A stretch of 11,108 nucleotides of DNA from Deltaproteobacteria bacterium (GTDB lineage: Bacteria; Desulfobacterota_B; Binatia; UBA9968): positions 1 to 11,108 of the forward strand of contig JACPSF010000364.1 in the NCBI GenBank assembly GCA_016193385.1. The letters are read 5' to 3'. Numbering within the stretch: position 1 is the stretch's first letter; every line of letters begins with the position of its first letter. Under the pieces are notes generated by a model. That model worked only from the letters and a program-made list of their open reading frames with translations, was not told the origin of the DNA and did not search any database. Both the position numbers and the translations under genes were made by a program. Of the stretch, positions 5,725-11,108 are shown piece by piece.

Positions 5725-7182
5725 ATGGCTGTACCCGCATCGATCAAGAAGATTTCCGACACCATCTGGGAGATTCCCACTTCCTATAAGGAGGGGATGA
5801 GAGTGCCGGCGCGCATCTACGCGACCGAGGAGCTTCTCAAGGCCATGGACGACGGTGTCTTTGACCAGATCACGAACGTGGCGACCCTCCCCGGGCTGGT
5901 AAAGTACGCCTATTGCATGCCGGACGCCCACTGGGGCTACGGCTTTCCCATCGGCGGGGTGGCGCCCATAGACACGAAAACCGGGGTGATCTCCCCCGGA
6001 GGGATCGGCTTCGATATCAACTGCGGCATGCGCCTCCTACTTACCAATCTTACCTTCGATGAGGTGAAGCCGCACCTGCAACGGGTCGTGGATAGACTCT
6101 TTGACCGTGTGCCGGCAGGCGTCGGGGGGACCGGTTTCGTCAAAATCTCTCAGGAAGAATTTCGCCACCTGGTCGAACAGGGGGCCCGCTGGTGCATCGA
6201 CCACGGCTACGGCTGGCAGGAGGATCTCGAGCGAACCGAGGAGGAGGGTTGCATCGGTGGGGCCGACGCCTCGAAGGTCAGCACCAAATCGGTGGAGCGC
6301 GGCTACAAACAGATCGGCACACTCGGCTCCGGCAATCACTATCTGGAGATCCAGGTGGCGCGACCGGAAAACGTGTTCGACGCGGAGCTGGCGAAAGGTT
6401 TCGGCATCACGCTTCCAAATCAGGTCGTGATCATGTTCCACTGCGGCAGCCGCGGCTTCGGCCACCAGGTCGCCACGGACTATCTCCAATCCTTCCTCAA
6501 GGTCATGGAACCGAGGTACGGCATTAAAATCCTCGACCGCGAGCTCGCCTGCGCCCCTTTCCATTCGCGCGAAGGACAGGATTATTTCGCCGCGATGAAA
6601 TGCGCGATCAATCTCTCCTTTGCCAACCGGCAAGTTATTCTCCAGCGGATTCGCGAGGTTTTTTCCGACGTTTTCCATCGAAGCCCGGAAGACCTCGGCA
6701 TGCACATGGTTTACGACGTCTGCCATAATACGGCGAAGCTCGAACGGTACGAGATCGACGGGCAGACACGGGAGTTGCTGATCCACCGCAAAGGCGCTAC
6801 TCGCGCCTTCGGCCCGGGCATGGAAGGAGTCCCCGAAGCCTTCAAGGCTTTGGGGCAGCCGGTGATCATCGGCGGGAGCATGGAGACCGGCTCCTACCTT
6901 CTCGCGGGAGTGAAAAGCGGCATCGAGACCTTCTTCAGCACCGCCCACGGGAGCGGCCGGACCATGAGCCGGACCAAAGCCAAGAAACTGTATCAGGGTA
7001 AAAAGCTTCAAGAGGAGATGGCCCAGCGCGGGATTTACGTGCGCACCGCTTCCTACCCCGGCCTGGCGGAGGAGGCGGGAGCCGCCTACAAAAACGTGGA
7101 CGAGGTGATCGAGGCCACGGAGCTGGCCGGGATCAGCCGAAAGGTCGTCCGCTTCTCGCCCGTCGGAAACGTGAAAGGATAA
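5725..7182 (+). CDS. rtcB: RNA-splicing ligase RtcB
   Basis: A 485-residue tRNA-splicing/RNA-repair ligase that joins 2',3'-cyclic phosphate or 3'-phosphate ends to 5'-OH ends, using GTP and Mn2+. Its motifs appear in order: MPDAHWGYGFPIGG (65-78); GGIGFDINCGMR with metal ligands Asp97 and Cys100; GSGNHYLE with His205; FHCGSRGFGHQ with His239; VCHNTAK with His334; HRKGATRAFGPG (354-365); GGSMETGSYLLAG (383-395); and AHGSGRTMSR, where His408 corresponds to the guanylylated histidine (His404 of the Pyrococcus enzyme). All core residues are present, so it should be active. Two ATGs compete; I chose 5725 because GGGAGGT at 5711-5717 sits 7 nt upstream, whereas 5707 would place this sequence inside the gene. 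The archease gene follows 24 bp later, so they are very likely one operon. A possible extended -10 (TGATATATT, 5672-5680) precedes the gene but has a poor -35. Confidence 0.97.
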   Translation: MAVPASIKKISDTIWEIPTSYKEGMRVPARIYATEELLKAMDDGVFDQITNVATLPGLVKYAYCMPDAHWGYGFPIGGVAPIDTKTGVISPGGIGFDINCGMRLLLTNLTFDEVKPHLQRVVDRLFDRVPAGVGGTGFVKISQEEFRHLVEQGARWCIDHGYGWQEDLERTEEEGCIGGADASKVSTKSVERGYKQIGTLGSGNHYLEIQVARPENVFDAELAKGFGITLPNQVVIMFHCGSRGFGHQVATDYLQSFLKVMEPRYGIKILDRELACAPFHSREGQDYFAAMKCAINLSFANRQVILQRIREVFSDVFHRSPEDLGMHMVYDVCHNTAKLERYEIDGQTRELLIHRKGATRAFGPGMEGVPEAFKALGQPVIIGGSMETGSYLLAGVKSGIETFFSTAHGSGRTMSRTKAKKLYQGKKLQEEMAQRGIYVRTASYPGLAEEAGAAYKNVDEVIEATELAGISRKVVRFSPVGNVKG

Positions 7183-7206
7183 GAACCGGGGGTTAACGTT
7201 CTGGTT

Positions 7207-7638
7207 ATGCCCTACAGGTATTTGGAAGACGTTGCCATCGCCGACGTGGCCTTCGAGGCCCGCGGCGCGACCCTGGAGGAACTGTTCAAGGCCGCGGCCG
7301 ACGCCACGACCAACCTCATGGTGACCGATCTGGGCACGATCACGACCCGCGAAAAACGAGAGATCGAGCTACAGGACGAAAGCCTGGAGCTGCTCCTGTT
7401 CAATTTTTTACAAGAGCTGATCTTCTACAAAGACGCCCAAAAGCTCCTTCTGCGTGTTGGAGAGATCCGGATCGAGAGATCCGACGGCTCCTTCAAGCTT
7501 CGCGCGGAAGCCTACGGAGAAGAATTGAATCCGGCCAGACACGAGCTGGGAGTCGACGTCAAAGCGGTCACGCTCCACCGCTTCCAGGTCCAGGAGACTC
7601 CAGAGGGTTGGCAGGCCAACGTCATCCTGGATGTCTAA
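7207..7638 (+). CDS. archease, activator of RtcB
   Basis: A 143-residue archease (PF01951), the small metal-binding cofactor that speeds guanylylation and turnover of RtcB. It starts with YRYLEDVAIADVAFEARG, the characteristic first strand, followed by LEELFKAAADATTNLM. The middle holds ELLLFNFLQELIFY (60-73), the late segment VDVKAVTLHRFQV (115-127) matches the family, and the chain ends NVILDV, with the conserved C-terminal acidic residue Asp142. Length is normal for the family. It sits 24 bp after rtcB, where only a modest G-rich stretch serves as ribosome binding site, so translation may depend partly on coupling. The stop codon TAA directly abuts a MITE-like repeat. The rtcB-archease pairing is a known conserved arrangement and supports both calls. 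Confidence 0.95.
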   Translation: MPYRYLEDVAIADVAFEARGATLEELFKAAADATTNLMVTDLGTITTREKREIELQDESLELLLFNFLQELIFYKDAQKLLLRVGEIRIERSDGSFKLRAEAYGEELNPARHELGVDVKAVTLHRFQVQETPEGWQANVILDV

Positions 7639-7769
7639 CAGGCTGCGGAAAAAGTGATTTTCATCCTTCGAGAGCCTCAGCATGAACGGAAAATCATCAA
7701 TGATGTCAACGGGGCCTCCGTTCGCCCTGAGTTCGTCGAAGGGTGAACAGGGAGTTTTTCCGCAACCTG
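7639..7769. mobile_element. MITE-like repeat, family B, short copy
   Basis: A 131-bp non-coding element with terminal inverted repeats CAGGCTGCGGAAAAA (7639-7653) and its near-perfect complement at 7755-7769 (one mismatch in 15). CTAA flanks both sides (7635-7638 and 7770-7773), a probable target duplication, and on the left it includes the archease stop codon TAA. Its left two thirds closely match the long copy at the right edge of the window in inverted orientation. It fills nearly all of the 153-bp gap between the convergent archease and M20 genes, where it could also act as a two-way transcription stop. No protein is encoded. Confidence 0.75.
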
Positions 7770-7791
7770 CTAAACGTCCAAGAGGCTGGCG

Positions 7792-8979
7792 CTATCGATG
7801 GATGGCCATGAAGGCAAAGACCTTGGCAGCATCAAATACGCTCTGGACCGAAACCAGATCGTGATCGGTGTGCTGGAAGCGGATATCCCGCGAGCCGTAG
7901 TTGACCGCCTGGATCCCTTTCACGTTGAGGAGGCCGGTATCATTCGCCGCTGTGGCGTAACCATATTCGGGGTCTCGGCCAAGCATGAAGCGAATAGCCT
8001 GGCTCAAGGATTGCACCACCTCGGCATCTTTGGACACCTCGCTGGGATACATGAAGTCCCGCCTTTTTACTTCGATGGCGTAAGGCTCAATCGTACCAAC
8101 GGCCTTCTCCAATTGCTCGATCGCCTTCTCGGGATCGTCCCCTGGAAGGAGCCGGCGGTCGAAAACGATCCGGCACTCGCTTTGAATGGTATGGGTGGCC
8201 TTGGGGAAGCTCTCGATCGACGTCGGGGTTAAGCTCACCTTCCCGAGCTCCGGATGCGCTCTGTCCGAGGGATAGGGCATCAAGGGTCTGAGCCGCTCGA
8301 GGACTTTGACGGCCCCCTCGATCGCATTGATCCCTTCCCAGGGCCTGCTGCTGTGCGCCTGCTTGCCGCCGACGGTAACCAGAATATCCACCCGTCCCTT
8401 GTTGCCGAGCTGGATCTCGGGCGGGCCATCGACGATTCCCCATTCAGCCTGGATACCGCCGTGCTCCAGCACATAAGCAAGCGAATCGTGCTTTCCGGTC
8501 TCGCCTGCCGTGCTCGTGACGAAATGGAGGTCCGCTGGAAGTTCTGCCCGGCATCGGGCGATAAACTTCAACGCCGCCATCATAGCCGCGAGGCTCCCCT
8601 TCTGCTCGCAGGCGCCCCTGCCCCAAACGCATTCACCCGGGATCCCGTACGGCCCTCCGTCTACGACCGCGCCGGAATAAGGGTTCTGCATGGTGCTGGG
8701 AGCGGCATTCATGGCGTAGGAAACCAGCAGCAGCCGCTCGGCTCGCCCGCGGCCTTTCAAAGTGGCGATGAGATTACCCTTCGGATCGATGTGGAGGCGA
8801 ACCCCGGAGTGCTCCAGTTCCGGCCGGATCACGTCTCGAATCAAGGACAGCACCTTCGGCTCCTCCTCAAGCAGCTCGGTCTGGGGGCTCTCAACCTGAA
8901 CCAGCCTGATGAGAAGCTCCTTTACATCGTCATAGCGAAGGTTTTGCTCGATGACCCTTTTACACGCCTGGGCGTCCAT
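7792..8979 (-). CDS. M20-family peptidase/deacylase-like protein with altered metal site
   Basis: A 395-residue protein of the ArgE/DapE/carboxypeptidase G2 (M20) family, whose members use two zinc ions to cut peptide or acyl-amide bonds. The family frame is clear: HIDPKGNLIATLKG (63-76), WGRGACEQKGSLAAMMAA (119-136), the dimerisation-domain start KGRVDILVTVGGKQAHSSRPWEGINAI (194-220, His209), DRRLLPGDDPEKA (274-286) and QHTDHDLVSV with His370 near the end. Several catalytic positions differ: the H-x-D-x-x-P motif reads A89-M-N91-A-A-P, the bridging Asp is Glu125, and the usual Glu-Glu pair reads Gly159-Glu160. The start is the ATG at 8977-8979, 5 bp after the permease stop; earlier in-frame codons lie inside the permease gene. 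Tight spacing implies co-transcription with the permease. It may be a divergent enzyme with a different metal set or a pseudoenzyme. Confidence 0.88.
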   Translation of the reverse strand: MDAQACKRVIEQNLRYDDVKELLIRLVQVESPQTELLEEEPKVLSLIRDVIRPELEHSGVRLHIDPKGNLIATLKGRGRAERLLLVSYAMNAAPSTMQNPYSGAVVDGGPYGIPGECVWGRGACEQKGSLAAMMAALKFIARCRAELPADLHFVTSTAGETGKHDSLAYVLEHGGIQAEWGIVDGPPEIQLGNKGRVDILVTVGGKQAHSSRPWEGINAIEGAVKVLERLRPLMPYPSDRAHPELGKVSLTPTSIESFPKATHTIQSECRIVFDRRLLPGDDPEKAIEQLEKAVGTIEPYAIEVKRRDFMYPSEVSKDAEVVQSLSQAIRFMLGRDPEYGYATAANDTGLLNVKGIQAVNYGSRDIRFQHTDHDLVSVQSVFDAAKVFAFMAIHR

Positions 8980-8984
8980 ATTCG

Positions 8985-10730
8985 CTATCCACCCTCGAAC
9001 TGCCCGCCGACCTTCCCGATCCGCCGGGCCGCCATGATAAGCAACACGGAAATGAGGCTCACGATTACGGCGAGCGAGCACATCGGTCCGAGGTTCCCGT
9101 CAATATAAAAGTGATAGAGCAAAGGACCTATAGGCTCCGATCCCGGCGAGTAGAGAAAAACAGAGGTGCTGAACTCGCGCAGATAGATAGTGGCAAGAAT
9201 GATCCATCCGGCGATAAAACCCGGTCTCATCAGAGGCAGGAGAACTCGGCGAAAAGTAGCGAGGAATCCCGCCCCGCAGGCCCTGGAGGCATCTTCCAGC
9301 TCGTCGTGGATCTGGACAATCGTGCTGGTCATGGACCGAAGGCCGTAAGGTAAGAATCGCGTGATATAACCGATCATCAGGATCCAGATGGAACCGTAGA
9401 TGGGAAGCGGAACATAAACATAAGTCCAGAGAAGACCAATGGCCAGTGCCGTGCCTGGAAACGCCCAGGGGATGAAGGTGAGGGCGTCGATGATCCCCCG
9501 TCCGGCGGTTTTGGTCTTAGCCGTAATATAAGCAGTGATAGAGGCAAGCAGCATGCACAAGGTGGCCCCGACCACCGCCAGGAATATGCTGTTTTGCAGA
9601 GCGCGGTAAGTCCGGCTATCCGCCAGATTATAGCTGTAGTTATCCAGGGTGAGAAGACCCAAAGTCTTTTGTCCGGGGACGTGAACATAAGTCACAAACG
9701 AAACGTAGAGCAGGACCACAAAAGGCAGAATGACAATGAGGAACAGAATCAATCCCGCAATCGCCGACGCGAGATAACGCCCTTTTCCCAGATCGATGAT
9801 GGCCGGTCGATAGCCGCGTCCCGTCACGGTAACGTAACGCTCAGACCTCATGGTCAATCGGCGATAGAGATAAACAAACAGCATGGTAATCACCAACAGT
9901 GAGACAGCATAGGTGGCGGCCAGGTTATGATTTGGGGGAAAGGCCCCAATCGCCTCGCGGTAGATCTTCGTAGTGAAGACCTCAATCCGCGCCGGTAATG
10001 CAATGATCGCGGGGGTGTCAAAACTCTCAATGGCGCGCACGAAGTTAAGCGTGGCGGCTGCCAGAAGGGCCGGCCTAATGATGGGGAAGGTAACGCGCCA
10101 GGCGATTTGCAGGTTGCTCGACCCGGCTACTCTAGCCGATTCTTCCAACGCCGGGTCCATCGAATAAAGCGAGGCGGATATGATTAAGAACGCCAGCGGG
10201 GCTGTGATCAATCCTTCGACAAAGATCATCCCCCACATGGAGTAAATATTCAGCGGGGCGCTCTCCAGACCCAAGAATTCCATCAAAACAAGATTGATCA
10301 GCCCAACGCGAGGGCTGAGGAGTACCGTCCAGGAGACACCCAGCATCACAGGAGGGAAAATATTGGGGATGATTGCCGTGAGTTCGAAAAACTTCCTGAA
10401 AGGGGCATTCGTGCGCACCGCGATCCACGCGAGCACGGTCGCCAACGCGGTAGCTAGCAGAGAGGAGGACGCCGCGAATACAAAAGAGTTAACCAGGAGC
10501 CGATAGGTTAAAGGGTCCGAATAGGCGGCGATGTAGTGGGAAAGCGTGAAACCGCCGGGCACTCCCAGAGGCTTGCTCAGAAAGCTCCCGTAAAACAGCA
10601 TCAGAGTCGGGGAAAGGCTCAGATAGGTGATCAAAACGCCTACGGCGACGACGACCAGCCTCTGCGGATCTTGGCGAACCGCCCGGAGAGGCCAGTCGAA
10701 GATACGGGTCAGGACCGCAGTGCCGTTCAT
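8985..10730 (-). CDS. ABC transporter permease, fused double domain (FbpB/AfuB-like)
   Basis: A 581-residue inner-membrane protein made of two fused permease domains, as in iron(III)/thiamine-type ABC importers, so a single polypeptide could form the whole channel. Hydrophobic spans occur near 25-48, 82-105, 118-139, 165-190, 220-245 and 270-290 in the first half, and repeat from about 320 to 567 in the second. Each half carries the EAA loop that docks the ATPase: EESARVAG...FPIIRP at 196-220 and DASRACG...LPLMRP at 480-503. I prefer the ATG at 10728-10730; a TTG at 10755-10757 would add nine residues, and neither has a good Shine-Dalgarno. The M20-like gene follows after 5 bp. No ATPase or binding protein is adjacent; the binding protein at 4505-5524 is a candidate partner. 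Only 58 bp separate the start from a repeat element, so the promoter may lie in or beyond that element. Confidence 0.93.
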   Translation of the reverse strand: MNGTAVLTRIFDWPLRAVRQDPQRLVVVAVGVLITYLSLSPTLMLFYGSFLSKPLGVPGGFTLSHYIAAYSDPLTYRLLVNSFVFAASSSLLATALATVLAWIAVRTNAPFRKFFELTAIIPNIFPPVMLGVSWTVLLSPRVGLINLVLMEFLGLESAPLNIYSMWGMIFVEGLITAPLAFLIISASLYSMDPALEESARVAGSSNLQIAWRVTFPIIRPALLAAATLNFVRAIESFDTPAIIALPARIEVFTTKIYREAIGAFPPNHNLAATYAVSLLVITMLFVYLYRRLTMRSERYVTVTGRGYRPAIIDLGKGRYLASAIAGLILFLIVILPFVVLLYVSFVTYVHVPGQKTLGLLTLDNYSYNLADSRTYRALQNSIFLAVVGATLCMLLASITAYITAKTKTAGRGIIDALTFIPWAFPGTALAIGLLWTYVYVPLPIYGSIWILMIGYITRFLPYGLRSMTSTIVQIHDELEDASRACGAGFLATFRRVLLPLMRPGFIAGWIILATIYLREFSTSVFLYSPGSEPIGPLLYHFYIDGNLGPMCSLAVIVSLISVLLIMAARRIGKVGGQFEGG

Positions 10731-10788
10731 GTCTGATTTTTCTCTAAATCGATCCAAATGATGCGGAGACTGGCCCGCCGTGTTCTAG

Positions 10789-11054
10789 CAGGGTGTTGAA
10801 AAAGCCCCCGTTCACCTGGTTCGAATAAACTCACCACAGGCTTCGACACGCCTGTCCTGAGCGGAGTCGAAGGGCCTGTCCTGAGCCAGCCGTCTCCTTC
10901 GACGAGCTCAGGACGAACGGCTGGGATGTCGAAGGGCTCAGAGCCTGCCCTGAGTTTATCGAAGGGGCGAACGGAGCAAGTGTTGAAAACATTGACGAAT
11001 TTCCGGTCATGCTGAGACTCTCGAAGCATGAAAATCACTTTTTTCCGCAGCCTG
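10789..11054. mobile_element. MITE-like repeat, family B, long copy
   Basis: A 266-bp non-coding element, in inverted orientation relative to the copy at 7639-7769. Its ends are CAGGGTGTTGAAAAAGC on the left and the complement of CAGGCTGCGGAAAAAAG on the right, agreeing in the pattern CAGG-TG--GAAAAA. CTA flanks both ends (10785-10787 and 11055-11057). Compared with the short copy it carries an extra internal block of stacked palindromes built from TTCGA and CTCAGGA units. One of these is an 8-bp stem CCAGCCGT / ACGGCTGG (10886-10893 with 10917-10924). Reading frames through it translate to FDKLRAG- and LRTG-type strings, which are recognised by-products of such repeats, not proteins. Confidence 0.75.
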
Positions 11055-11055
11055 C

Positions 11056-11108
11056 TATAGTGACGGAATTAAATAAGTTGACATCAAATCCCCCCTCACC
11101 CCCCTAAA
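11056..11108. mobile_element. MITE-like repeat, family A, second copy cut by the window edge
   Basis: The sequence from 11056 matches 2845-2897: the first 38 bases are identical, and the next 15 align without gaps but with several differences, ending CCTAAA in both. The rest, including the expected central hairpin and right end, lies beyond the window. It starts directly after the right end of the long family B element. Confidence 0.8.

Noticed and set aside
5525..5740. 72-residue N-terminal extension of the solute-binding protein
   Set aside because: It would bury the signal peptide, overlaps the rtcB start, and contains the promoter and Shine-Dalgarno of the chosen start.
6037..7011. 324-codon minus strand frame
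   Set aside because: It lies entirely antisense to rtcB, whose motifs are unmistakable.
8254..9108. 284-codon + strand frame
   Set aside because: It is antisense to the M20 gene and to the end of the permease gene and shows no family signal.
10727..11038. 103-codon minus strand frame over the right-hand repeat
   Set aside because: Its product contains PFDKLRAGSEPFD and LRTG-type strings, the usual mistranslation of palindromic intergenic repeats.

Overview
The window looks like a GC-rich chromosomal segment of an uncultured, probably soil or subsurface, Gram-negative-type bacterium. The gene mix fits Desulfobacterota, Binatota, Methylomirabilota or Rokubacteria-like lineages: ACMSD-type amidohydrolases, iron/thiamine-type ABC solute-binding proteins, an M20 peptidase, and intergenic repeats of the kind that give meaningless reading frames. 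No marker gene is present, so this placement is inference.

Layout, left to right. (1) The 3' end of a + strand gene (2-175), possibly the C-terminus of a biotin-dependent carboxyltransferase. (2) A leftward catabolic-looking block: a D-x-H type amidohydrolase (3057-4082), then, across a MITE-like repeat, a second amidohydrolase (1814-2839) that overlaps the start of a gamma-glutamyltransferase-fold Ntn hydrolase (222-1817) by 4 bp. (3) A gene-free stretch of 422 bp (4083-4504) made largely of degenerate short repeats. (4) A leftward periplasmic solute-binding lipid-free protein (4505-5524) with a good promoter and Shine-Dalgarno. It is divergent from (5) a rightward RNA-repair pair, the RtcB ligase (5725-7182) and its activator archease (7207-7638). 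(6) A leftward two-gene unit: a double-length ABC permease with two EAA loops (8985-10730), followed 5 bp later by an M20-family peptidase-like protein (7792-8979). (7) Repeat-only DNA from 10789 to the right edge.

Two repeat families stand out. Family A has TATAGTGA ends, a probable TA target and a perfect 22-bp inverted repeat in its middle. It is complete at 2845-2989 and begins again at 11056. Family B has CAGG-TG-GAAAAA ends and occurs as a 131-bp copy at 7639-7769 and a 266-bp copy at 10789-11054. One A copy lies a few bases upstream of an amidohydrolase start codon, and one B copy abuts the archease stop codon.

Four of the enzymes have substitutions at positions that are catalytic or ligand-binding in their well-known relatives: both amidohydrolases, the GGT-like hydrolase and the M20 protein. 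The RtcB and archease genes, by contrast, look fully canonical. One reading is that the leftward genes form a specialised uptake-and-hydrolysis set for an unknown amide- or acyl-containing compound. No ATPase for the ABC transporter is visible here. I see no CRISPR array, tRNA, rRNA, transposase gene or defence system in the window.
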